A stretch of DNA of 16,319 nucleotides from Bacillota bacterium (lineage in GTDB: Bacteria; Bacillota_I; Bacilli_A; RFN20; CAG-288). The notes beneath the pieces are model-generated. The model was not told the DNA's origin and ran no database searches. It saw only the letters and a list, made by a program, of their open reading frames with translations. Shown here in pieces: positions 6,393-12,544 of this stretch. The translations under genes were made by a program, and so were the position numbers. Within the stretch, counting starts at the first letter, position 1. Each line of letters starts with the position of its first letter. Where the stretch lies: the NCBI GenBank assembly GCA_023398335.1, contig JAEWSJ010000029.1, positions 1-16,319 of the forward strand. Direction: 5' to 3'.

Positions 6393-7046
6393 ATGGATTT
6401 ATCAATTAAAGATTTAGATTGGCGTTCGTTGTTAATTAAGAATTATCGTTCGTATGGAATCAATGAAAATGATCTCGCTGTTTTATTATGCATTAACGAT
6501 GCATTAAAAGAATTTCATATCTTGGTTACAGCGGATGACTTAGTAAGTTACATGACTTTAGAGAAAAAAGACATTGATGAATCGTTAGTAAAATTAGTGG
6601 ATAAAAAACTTATTGAATATGTTAAAGAAGATAAAAAGATAATCACATCATTAACTCCTTTATTTAATCGTATTATTTCAGATTTGAAGAAAGATATTAT
6701 TTTAGACAGCAAAGACACATCCAAAGCGCGAATTAAAGAATCAGTTGATTCTCTTTATTCATATTTTGAAAATGTTACAGGAAAGCCACTTTCCGGAAGA
6801 GATGTGGATAGAGTGGCATCATGGATTAAGTCCGGAGCAGATGAGAGAATGGTTCATGAAGCAGTAGAGAAACTAAAAGCTCAACGAAAAGTCGTGTCTA
6901 TTGCTGCAGTAGATAAAATTATTTTGGCTCTACAAAAGAGTAAAGATATAAATTCAGAAGGATTTTCACCTCGTAAAGGTGAATGGAGAGAGGGATCAGA
7001 AGAAACTTTGAAGATTCTATCTCAATCATGGGTGCCACATGAATAA
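6393..7046 (+). CDS. dnaD: DNA replication initiation protein DnaD
   Basis: DnaD helps load the replicative helicase at the origin and at restarting forks in low-GC Gram-positives. The N-terminal half (about residues 1-85) has winged-helix character with the short Leu/Ile pattern of the DDBH1 domain. Residues 117-180 form the DDBH2 domain, with LYSYFENVTGKPLSGRD and a following W144 and basic helix. The length of 217 residues is normal. The assignment is strengthened by the immediate nth neighbour, the classical Firmicutes dnaD-nth pair; nth starts 8 nt inside the dnaD end. The ribosome site AGGTGA is 6 nt before the ATG. Confidence 0.9.
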   Translation: MDLSIKDLDWRSLLIKNYRSYGINENDLAVLLCINDALKEFHILVTADDLVSYMTLEKKDIDESLVKLVDKKLIEYVKEDKKIITSLTPLFNRIISDLKKDIILDSKDTSKARIKESVDSLYSYFENVTGKPLSGRDVDRVASWIKSGADERMVHEAVEKLKAQRKVVSIAAVDKIILALQKSKDINSEGFSPRKGEWREGSEETLKILSQSWVPHE

Positions 7047-7683
7047 AAAAGAGATAATATCTTCTTTAAAATCTTTTTTAGATACAAAATATCAAAATAC
7101 ATCTTGTTTTCTTCATCATAATAATGAATTTCAACTACTTGTAGCTGTCGTTTTATCCGCTCAAGCTAAGGATGAAGTGGTAAATAAAGTTACCGCTGTT
7201 CTTTTTGATAAATATAAAACTATAGAAGAATTAGCTTACGCTAAATTTACTGATGTTTTAAAAATAATTAAAATTGTTGGATTAGGTCCTTCCAAAGCAA
7301 AAAATATTATTGAATTATCAAATCAGTTAATTACAAAATATAACTCCACTGTTCCTCATAGTAGAGAAGAACTAGTTTCTCTCTCTGGTGTTGGAAATAA
7401 AACGGCATCGGTAATTATGGCGGAATTATTTTCTTCTCCGTGTATTCCTGTTGATACGCATATTAAGAGAGTTGCGTATCGTATTTATTTAACAAAGAAA
7501 GATGAAGATCCATATAAGATTGAGTTGCTTCTTGAAAAAAACTATACTGGTAATGATCACATTAATTTTCATCGTCAAATAATTTTGTTTGGTCGCAATA
7601 TTTGTCTTTCTTCTTCTCTTCGTCATTGTGAAGAGTGTCCGTTAAAATGTAGGGAAAGATTAAAAAAATTTCAAAATAGTTAA
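7039..7683 (+). CDS. nth: Endonuclease III, DNA glycosylase/AP lyase
   Basis: Nth removes oxidised pyrimidines from DNA and nicks the abasic site in base excision repair. The helix-hairpin-helix LSGVGNKTAS carries the catalytic Lys121, and PVDTHIKRV carries the catalytic Asp139. The C-terminal iron-sulfur loop has four cysteines, C189, C197, C200 and C204, that is spacing C-x7-C-x2-C-x3-C. The usual pattern is C-x6-C-x2-C-x5-C, so the cluster loop is rearranged while all four ligands remain. The length of 214 residues is normal. It overlaps dnaD by 8 nt and has no good ribosome site of its own, which points to translational coupling. No convincing terminator follows. Confidence 0.94.
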   Translation: MNKKEIISSLKSFLDTKYQNTSCFLHHNNEFQLLVAVVLSAQAKDEVVNKVTAVLFDKYKTIEELAYAKFTDVLKIIKIVGLGPSKAKNIIELSNQLITKYNSTVPHSREELVSLSGVGNKTASVIMAELFSSPCIPVDTHIKRVAYRIYLTKKDEDPYKIELLLEKNYTGNDHINFHRQIILFGRNICLSSSLRHCEECPLKCRERLKKFQNS

Positions 7684-7725
7684 AAAAATCAAAATGATAT
7701 GTAACCACTTTCATAATCTTTTTGC

Positions 7726-7753
7726 TTGCGAAGGACAAAATGTAGTGTATAAT
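7726..7753 (+). promoter_or_regulatory. Promoter of the 31-residue peptide gene
   Basis: TTGCGA (7726-7731) is followed after 16 bp by a perfect TATAAT (7748-7753). The expected start near 7760 gives a leader of about 45 nt carrying a small hairpin. Confidence 0.65.
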
Positions 7754-7760
7754 TATATAT

Positions 7761-7783
7761 TGCTAGCCAAGAAAATACTAGCG
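7761..7783 (+). other. Hairpin at the 5' end of the peptide mRNA
   Basis: GCTAG (7762-7766) pairs with CTAGC (7778-7782), extended by a T-G pair, with an 11-nt loop. It lies at the predicted mRNA start, before the AAGGAG ribosome site, and may protect the short transcript from decay. Confidence 0.45.
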
Positions 7784-7805
7784 AAAATGAAAGGAGATAT
7801 ACTTA

Positions 7806-7901
7806 ATGAAAAAAGAAAAAAAGACTGTTAGTCAAAAGATTATCGATGTATTAAAAACATTAGTTGATGTTGCTCAAGACACAATTAACAATGTTCGTTA
7901 A
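7806..7901 (+). CDS. Uncharacterised 31-residue amphipathic peptide
   Basis: This short frame has everything a gene needs: a promoter with perfect TATAAT (7748-7753), ribosome site AAGGAG at 7791-7796 placed 9 nt before the ATG, 31 codons, a TAA stop and a terminator at 7941-7974. The peptide starts with five basic residues in the first six (MKKEKK). It then shows hydrophobic residues at V8, I12, V15/L16, L19, V22/A23, I27 and V30, a stripe spaced three to four residues apart. That predicts an amphipathic helix able to lie on a membrane or bind a partner protein. There is no cysteine, no signal peptide and no full transmembrane span. I do not recognise it. It converges on the membrane-bound XRE regulator. 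A small sRNA carrying a chance frame is the alternative, but the spaced ribosome site argues for translation. Confidence 0.7.
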   Translation: MKKEKKTVSQKIIDVLKTLVDVAQDTINNVR

Positions 7902-7940
7902 TAACATTAAAACAAATTAAAAATTATAGAAGATTTTTCC

Positions 7941-7974
7941 AGACGTAGACTGATGCAGAAGCGTCTTTTTTTTT
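7941..7974 (+). terminator. Rho-independent terminator of the peptide gene
   Basis: AGACG (7941-7945) pairs with CGTCT (7962-7966), with one extra T-G pair inside, and eight more T follow to 7974. It lies 39 bp after the peptide stop. Confidence 0.75.
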
Positions 7975-7993
7975 GCAAAAATTTTCATTTTAA

Positions 7994-8023
7994 AAGCTGA
8001 TAAACGATTATATTTATCAGCTT
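7994..8023 (-). terminator. Terminator of the XRE regulator gene
   Basis: A perfect 11-bp stem (AAGCTGATAAA at 7994-8004, TTTATCAGCTT at 8013-8023) has an 8-nt loop. On the minus strand it is followed by TTTTAAAA, so it mainly serves the regulator gene whose stop is at 8031. It may also back up the peptide-gene terminator on the plus strand. Confidence 0.75.
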
Positions 8024-8030
8024 AATATTA

Positions 8031-8759
8031 TTATTTAGTATCTTTAGTAGTATCTTCTTTTACCTGAGTATCTTTTTTTGAAGGAGTTTTAGTGCTGCTA
8101 ATTAATAGTTCAGCATTTTTTTCAAGAGTCTTTTTGTCATCTTCGGTAAGTTCTTTATTGAAGTTTGTTTTTCTTTTAAGATCTAACATATACCAGAAGA
8201 CTATAAGCAACTCTAGAACGATTCCAATAAGATAAAGCATCCACATATTTTGAACATAAGCATCAAGTGTTGTAACTAACGCCATAATTGTTGTCCAGGA
8301 TAGAGCGGATACAATAAATAAATTAATTAATCTTTTTCCCCATAGATTATTAAATACAACTAATACTATGAAAGTAAGAGGTATGGCATAGATGAATGAA
8401 AGCCATGATCTATAAGACGATGGAGCAATCATTTCTGATAGTACAAACGCAACAACGGCAGCTAGCCAAACTAGTAAAGATGAGAGAATTGTAATAACTA
8501 TTTTATTGTGGTAGATACTTCTTATTTTCTCTACTTTTGTTTTTTCTTTTAATAAATCTGAAACTTCAACATTGTATAAATCGGCAATAATTTTCAAAAC
8601 GTAAATATCAGGAATACTTTCTCCCCTTTCCCATTTTGAAATAGCTTTATCCGAATAATTAATCTTATCCGCAAGTTGTTGTTGGGTTAGATGCGCTTCT
8701 TTTCTATATTTTACAAGGTTTGAAGCAACTATTGCCTTGATATCTTTGATCTGTTGCAT
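8031..8759 (-). CDS. Membrane-bound XRE-family transcriptional regulator
   Basis: This 242-residue protein joins a Cro/C1-type helix-turn-helix (about residues 11-68, with LTQQQLADKI, SDKAISKWERG and IPDIYVLKIIADLYNV) to four predicted transmembrane segments (about 87-110, 118-140, 143-166 and 171-192). A charged tail of about 45 residues, rich in K, D and T, follows. Such a layout suggests a DNA-binding regulator tied to the membrane that may sense an envelope signal; target genes are unknown. It is divergent from degV, and the shared intergenic region carries repeats suitable as operators, so autoregulation or control of degV is plausible. A consensus promoter ends so close to the ATG that the mRNA should be leaderless; the AGGTG two bases before the ATG is too near to be a normal ribosome site. 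Confidence 0.85.
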   Translation of the reverse strand: MQQIKDIKAIVASNLVKYRKEAHLTQQQLADKINYSDKAISKWERGESIPDIYVLKIIADLYNVEVSDLLKEKTKVEKIRSIYHNKIVITILSSLLVWLAAVVAFVLSEMIAPSSYRSWLSFIYAIPLTFIVLVVFNNLWGKRLINLFIVSALSWTTIMALVTTLDAYVQNMWMLYLIGIVLELLIVFWYMLDLKRKTNFNKELTEDDKKTLEKNAELLISSTKTPSKKDTQVKEDTTKDTK

Positions 8760-8768
8760 AACACCTAT

Positions 8769-8797
8769 AATATAGTTTAAAAGGCTGCTGTTGTCAA
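8769..8797 (-). promoter_or_regulatory. Promoter of the XRE regulator
   Basis: On the minus strand, consensus TTGACA (8797-8792) and TATATT (8774-8769) are exactly 17 bp apart. Transcription should start near 8762-8760, within three bases of the ATG at 8759. Confidence 0.75.
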
Positions 8798-8813
8798 TTA
8801 TGGATTTTTGCTA

Positions 8814-8838
8814 GTTCTACTAATGGTAGAGTACTCTA
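8814..8838. promoter_or_regulatory. Operator-like repeats between the regulator and degV
   Basis: Two inverted repeats overlap here: TCTAC-N5-GTAGA (8816-8830) and a perfect 12-bp palindrome TAGAGTACTCTA (8827-8838). The first half, GTTCTACTAATG (8814-8825), recurs at 8895-8906 with 11 of 12 bases identical. They lie upstream of the XRE promoter and between the divergent genes. The binding protein is inferred, not known. Confidence 0.45.
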
Positions 8839-8875
8839 TTTTTAGAAAAACGAGTGATAAAAATTAGAGATACAT

Positions 8876-8906
8876 TTGTTATCAAGATAGGTAGGTTCTA
8901 CAAATG
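8876..8906 (+). promoter_or_regulatory. Possible degV promoter overlapping a repeated motif
   Basis: TTGTTA (8876-8881) and TACAAA (8899-8904) are 17 bp apart. The putative -10 lies inside GTTCTACAAATG (8895-8906), the second copy of the motif at 8814-8825. A protein bound to this motif would block the -10 if this is the degV promoter. CAAGATA (8884-8890) and TATCTTG (8921-8927) form a further inverted repeat in the leader. Confidence 0.35.
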
Positions 8907-8956
8907 AATATTGGTAAACTTATCTTGTTCATAAAGAACTGTGTGAGGATAAAGAT

Positions 8957-9790
8957 ATGTACGAATATAAAATTGTAGTTGATTCATCTTGTAATTTAAC
9001 AAAAGATTATATAAAGGATCCAGAAATAGGCTTTCAAATTGTTCCTTTAACTATTACAATAGATGGAAAAGATTACGTTGATGATGAAAATGTTAATCCA
9101 CAAGATATATTAGATGCTTTAAGTAAAACAAAAGAAAAATCAACCACTAGTTGTCCTTCTCCTTATGCTTATTCAGAAGCATATAAGGATGCAAAGAATG
9201 TAATATGCATTACTATCTCCGGTAAACTCAGTGGCTCATTTAATAGTGCGTTCTTAGGCTCAATGGAAGAACTTAATGGCACAAAAGTTCATGTGGTAGA
9301 TTCTAAGAGTACTGCGGGAATGATGTCTTTGTTAGTAGACAAAGCTTATGAATTATTCAAACAAAAATTACCATTTAATGAAATTGAAGAAAAGATTGAT
9401 GAATACCAAAAAACTTTAAACCTGTTATTCATTTTAAATAAGTTTGATAATCTTGTTAAGAATGGACGTATGTCGAAGATTACCGCTTTCGTCGCTTCAA
9501 CATTATCAATTAAGCCTTTGTGTATTGCTGAAGAAGGTGAAATTAAGATAAAAGATAAACTTAGAACTATGAGAGCTGCTATAGCTAAACTTGTAAATGA
9601 TATTGGAGTTCTTTGTCCAGATCAAACAGGCAAAGTATGTAGTATTTGTTATGTTAATAATAAAGATGTCATTGATGAATTAAAAAAGATGATTGAAGAA
9701 AAATGTAACTTTAAGGAGATAAGGCTTGAACCTGCTCGTGGCTTATGTACTTATTACGCTTTAGAAGGTAGTATTTTAGTAAGCTTTTAG
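8957..9790 (+). CDS. DegV-family fatty-acid-binding protein
   Basis: DegV/FakB proteins bind a long-chain fatty acid and, where a fatty acid kinase is present, present it for phosphorylation and use in phospholipids. Family features seen are VVDSSCNLT at the N-terminus, TSCPSPYAYSEAY, ITISGKLSGSFNSA, VVDSKSTAGM and the basic NGRMSKITAF segment. The length of 277 residues is typical. The start has GAGG at 8945-8948, 8 nt upstream. It is divergent from the membrane-bound XRE regulator. No kinase partner gene lies in this window, so the fatty-acid role comes from the family alone. Confidence 0.9.
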   Translation: MYEYKIVVDSSCNLTKDYIKDPEIGFQIVPLTITIDGKDYVDDENVNPQDILDALSKTKEKSTTSCPSPYAYSEAYKDAKNVICITISGKLSGSFNSAFLGSMEELNGTKVHVVDSKSTAGMMSLLVDKAYELFKQKLPFNEIEEKIDEYQKTLNLLFILNKFDNLVKNGRMSKITAFVASTLSIKPLCIAEEGEIKIKDKLRTMRAAIAKLVNDIGVLCPDQTGKVCSICYVNNKDVIDELKKMIEEKCNFKEIRLEPARGLCTYYALEGSILVSF

Positions 9791-9796
9791 TTCGAT

Positions 9797-9826
9797 TTGA
9801 TTTTATGCTTTCTTTAAAGGTAAAAT
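9797..9826 (+). promoter_or_regulatory. Promoter of the marR-exonuclease-recU cluster
   Basis: TTGATT (9797-9802) and TAAAAT (9821-9826) are 18 bp apart, directly after the degV stop. The expected start near 9833 gives a leader of about 23 nt with a weak AAAGAGA ribosome site at 9844-9850. Confidence 0.5.
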
Positions 9827-9855
9827 GTAAGTATAAGAATAGAAAAGAGATTATT

Positions 9856-10299
9856 ATGGAATTTAATCCACAAGTGGCCGAGTTTATAACATACATTCAA
9901 AAAATATATAATCAAGGCGAGTTAGAACCATTTATCGATTTAGTTCAAACTCCAAATAGATTGCTTCTTTCGATTGCAATGAGTGAAAAAGTTCGTCCAT
10001 CTGAATTATCAGAATCTCTTCGTGTTTCACGTCCTACTATTACTTCTAACTTAAAAGATTTAGAAGAAAAAGGACTTCTAACAAGAATGATTAATCCGGA
10101 TAATAGAAGAGAAGTATATGTAACGTTAACTCGTGAAGGTCAATTGAAGTTTGAAAAAGAAATTGAAGTCTTAACTGGATTGTTTGCTGATTGGTTTAGA
10201 ATTCTAGGTCCGGAAGAAACACAACACGTAATTAATATATTAAAGATATCTTGCGATATATCCTCAATTGGTGATATGTATAAGAAAGTAAAAATTTAG
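9856..10299 (+). CDS. MarR-family transcriptional regulator
   Basis: This 147-residue winged-helix regulator has the family core: SEKVRPSELSESLRVSRPT as helix-turn-helix, SNLKDLEEKGLLTR as recognition region, and the wing with DNRREVYVTLT, then a C-terminal dimerisation helix. MarR proteins usually repress their own operon and release DNA on binding a small molecule. The start at 9856 is preferred to an in-frame ATG at 9805 because the earlier one falls inside the promoter spacer and the extra residues are unlike the family. Six bases separate it from the exonuclease gene, so it may regulate that gene and recU. No clear palindromic operator was recognised. Confidence 0.88.
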   Translation: MEFNPQVAEFITYIQKIYNQGELEPFIDLVQTPNRLLLSIAMSEKVRPSELSESLRVSRPTITSNLKDLEEKGLLTRMINPDNRREVYVTLTREGQLKFEKEIEVLTGLFADWFRILGPEETQHVINILKISCDISSIGDMYKKVKI

Positions 10300-10305
10300 A
10301 AAAAA

Positions 10306-11043
10306 ATGAAGTTATTAGGCGAATTAATAGGAAAAGATGTCAAACATTTGTTGTTCATAGATTATGAAGGAACACAGTTTGACCATGAAATTATAGCAAT
10401 AGGAGCAGTATTAGTTGATGTGGATGAAAATGCTGCCCCATGTTCTGAGCCATCTAATTTTAAGTGCTACATAAAGCCAGCAAGTAAAGTAGGCTCAGTT
10501 ATTACCACAATGACTGGTATCACGGAAGAATTTTTAAAAGAAAATGGTATTTCATTTGTTCAAGCGATGAAAGATTTATCTTTGTTTTTAGGTGAAAGAA
10601 CAAATAATATCAAAGTTGTTACATATGGTAATCAAGACAAAAGAATGTTAACTAAGTCTTTTGAAATGTGGAATGATGGTTCATCATTCTTATTCTCTTT
10701 TGTTAATTACTTAAATAGAAATAATATTGATATTAGTCCTTTCTTTGCAAAATATATAAGAGGGAGCAAGAACAATTTAATTTCGCTTGTTCATTTAAGA
10801 GAGTTTTTCTCAATTCCTTCTTCAGGTAATTCTCATGATCCTTTAGTAGATTCCTTGGACTTATATAATGTCTATAAAGAGTTTAGTTCGAATAAAGATA
10901 AGATCTTATCTTCTTATTTATTGCTTTTAGAGAATTCGGATTTATTGGTAGAACCGGTGAGAAGAGCGATTGTAAGAGTAATTAAAGGAAATACATTATC
11001 AAAAGAAGAATTTGTAAAAATTCTTGAAGAATATTTCAAATGA
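10306..11043 (+). CDS. DEDDh-family 3'-5' exonuclease
   Basis: The fold of the RNase T / DNA polymerase III epsilon exonuclease family is clear from FIDYEGT (Asp19, Glu21), the TGIT element (70-73), YGNQD (Asp111) and HDPLVD (His177, Asp182). Together these give the complete DEDDh two-metal active site. About 55 residues of helical sequence without a known domain follow. At 245 residues it is a stand-alone nuclease; whether it trims DNA or RNA cannot be told. It lies 6 bp after the MarR gene and has no ribosome site, so coupling to that gene is likely. It overlaps recU by ATGA. The context suggests DNA processing with RecU, but this is inference. Confidence 0.88.
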   Translation: MKLLGELIGKDVKHLLFIDYEGTQFDHEIIAIGAVLVDVDENAAPCSEPSNFKCYIKPASKVGSVITTMTGITEEFLKENGISFVQAMKDLSLFLGERTNNIKVVTYGNQDKRMLTKSFEMWNDGSSFLFSFVNYLNRNNIDISPFFAKYIRGSKNNLISLVHLREFFSIPSSGNSHDPLVDSLDLYNVYKEFSSNKDKILSSYLLLLENSDLLVEPVRRAIVRVIKGNTLSKEEFVKILEEYFK

Positions 11044-11624
11044 ATTATCCTAACGGAAAGAAATTTACCACCGCTGCTATTAAAGAAAACAAGCGTAAAA
11101 TTACCGTAGATAATTTTGGTAACAGAGGCATGGGACTTGAGGGCGATATTAATTTATCAAATAATTTTTATAACGAAACAAAAAGAGCGTTGATATATAA
11201 AAGACCAACTCCGATTAAAGTCTTAAAAATGGATAAAGTTGATAAGTCAAAAATAACAGAGGGTTTTTTCTCTTCGAAATCTACTACTGATTATAACGGA
11301 GTTTATAAAGGTAGATATTTAGATTTTGAAGCGAAAGAAACAATATCTCGAACATCTTTTCCAATCGCTAATATTCGAACTCAACAAATAACACATTTAA
11401 AAAGTGTAATAGAACAAAAAGGAATTGCGTTCTTTATCATTAGAATGAAGGCGTATAACGAAACATACTTATTAGATGCTAAGCATATTATTACTTTTTG
11501 TGAAAATGCTGAAAGAAAGAGTATCCCTTATATTTTTATTAAAGATAATGGATGCTTAATAAAAGAATCATTTTCTCCTCGTATTATGTATTTAGATGCG
11601 GTAGATAAAGTGTTTTTTAATTAA
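11040..11624 (+). CDS. recU: Holliday junction resolvase RecU
   Basis: RecU cleaves four-way DNA junctions made during recombination repair and is the resolvase of low-GC Gram-positives. It shows NRGMGLE (residues 28-34) and the catalytic stretch TTDYNGVYKGRYLDFEAKET, with Asp84, Glu97 and Lys99 matching the known metal-binding and active residues. The length of 194 residues is near normal. It starts inside the stop of the exonuclease gene (ATGA). In Bacillus recU is followed by the ponA penicillin-binding protein gene; here ponA is absent, and gpsB-rnpB follow about 170 bp later. Confidence 0.96.
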   Translation: MNYPNGKKFTTAAIKENKRKITVDNFGNRGMGLEGDINLSNNFYNETKRALIYKRPTPIKVLKMDKVDKSKITEGFFSSKSTTDYNGVYKGRYLDFEAKETISRTSFPIANIRTQQITHLKSVIEQKGIAFFIIRMKAYNETYLLDAKHIITFCENAERKSIPYIFIKDNGCLIKESFSPRIMYLDAVDKVFFN

Positions 11625-11701
11625 CTTGCTTTTATTATTTATAGATATATTACGAAAAACAAATCAGAATACTAAAACAACAGAAAAATAATAAAATAGA
11701 T

Positions 11702-11725
11702 AAGATAGATTTTCCATCTTTTTTT
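11702..11725 (+). terminator. Probable terminator after recU
   Basis: AAGAT (11702-11706) pairs with ATCTT (11716-11720) around a 9-nt loop, followed by a T run to 11725. The stem is short, so read-through is possible. Confidence 0.5.
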
Positions 11726-11751
11726 AGACTAAACCGCAAGATATTTTGCTT

Positions 11752-11778
11752 TTGTTATCTAAGAAAATATATTATAAT
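11752..11778 (+). promoter_or_regulatory. Probable promoter of gpsB
   Basis: TTGTTA (11752-11757) and a perfect TATAAT (11773-11778) are 15 bp apart, slightly short. The start near 11785 leaves about 15 nt before the ATG, which includes the GGAG ribosome site at 11786-11789. Confidence 0.5.
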
Positions 11779-11799
11779 CCTATATGGAGATGGGATAGT

Positions 11800-12159
11800 A
11801 TGGCATTAAAATTAAAACTTGATTCTAACAAAATATTGCATAAACAATTTGAAGGCTCAAAACCAGGCTACAATGCTTTACAGGTGGATACATTTCTTGA
11901 TACTGTTATTCAAGATTATGAATCGATAGAATCTTATTCTTCTAGTTGTGAAAGCAAAATTGCTGAACTTTCTCAACTTAATAACATGCTTAATGAAAGA
12001 TTAAGCAAAGTAGAAGCTGAAAATGCAGTCATTTCTGAAAAACTTCATAATATTTCAGACAATGATAATGCTTCTTTGTCTAACTTGGATTTACTTAAAC
12101 GTATTTCTGCGCTTGAGCAGGCTTTATATAAAGCTGGAATAAATCCTAATTCAATTTAA
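11800..12159 (+). CDS. gpsB: Cell division protein GpsB (DivIVA-like)
   Basis: GpsB is a small coiled-coil adaptor that links peptidoglycan synthases to the division site. The N-terminal DivIVA-type domain is clear in FEGSKPGYNALQVDTFLDTV (residues 17-36), followed by DYESI. Residues 45-75 form a coiled coil, and a short C-terminal helix (LLKRISALEQALYKAG) matches the trimerisation region. The start at 11800 is preferred to an in-frame ATG at 11746, because the earlier one would lie within the promoter and the true start has GGAG 10 nt upstream. The length of 119 residues is normal. rnpB follows at once, as in Bacillus. Its presence suggests a walled cell. Confidence 0.88.
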   Translation: MALKLKLDSNKILHKQFEGSKPGYNALQVDTFLDTVIQDYESIESYSSSCESKIAELSQLNNMLNERLSKVEAENAVISEKLHNISDNDNASLSNLDLLKRISALEQALYKAGINPNSI

Positions 12160-12163
12160 ATAT

Positions 12164-12516
12164 AATCTTCGATCCGGATGATTGCTGGCGTCTTGTACGT
12201 TAGAGGAAAGTCCATGCTCGTACTTTCTGGAATGAAAGTAGTGTTTATGCCAAAGGAAAAAATAACTTTGGGCAGGGAGGAGTCCCTGACGGCGGAAACT
12301 CATCTAAACCTTCGGGCATGATGATATCTGTAACGCTCCACAGTGACGAATCTAGGAGAAATCCTAGGGTGAAACGTTGGAAAGCCCCTTAAACGAGAAA
12401 CCTAAATTATGGTAAGGGAGATCTTCGAGAGAAATCAATAACTTAAGAAGGTAAGTATGCAAATACTTAGATAAATTGTCATCCACGACAAAACATGGCT
12501 TATAAGATCGATACTC
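12164..12516 (+). ncRNA. rnpB: RNase P RNA, type B
   Basis: This is the catalytic RNA that removes tRNA 5' leaders. The universal P4 strand GAGGAAAGTCCATGCTC is at 12203-12219. The other conserved blocks follow in order: CACAGTGACGAA, GGGTGAAACG, ACGAGAAACCTAAAT, GGTAAGGG (the L15 loop that binds tRNA CCA) and ACAAAACATGGCTTAT (12488-12503, the second P4 strand). P1 is closed by TCGATC (12169-12174) with GATCGA (12506-12511). The order and loops fit the Bacillus type B RNA. At about 350 nt it is shorter than the roughly 400 nt of Bacillus; the region before the last P4 strand is cut to a 5-bp hairpin (TTGTC/GACAA). The ends are approximate. No strong promoter or terminator of its own is seen; a TATAAT at 12161-12166 is too close to serve as its -10. 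Confidence 0.95.
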
Positions 12517-12544
12517 ATTATATTTTTGTTAAGAAAGGAAATCT

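Noticed and set aside
9805..9855. Longer MarR protein starting at 9805
   Set aside because: The ATG lies between the -35 and -10 boxes of the gene's own promoter, and the extra residues are unlike the family.
11746..11799. Longer GpsB starting at 11746
   Set aside because: The extension overlaps the promoter, and the ribosome site GGAG serves the ATG at 11800.
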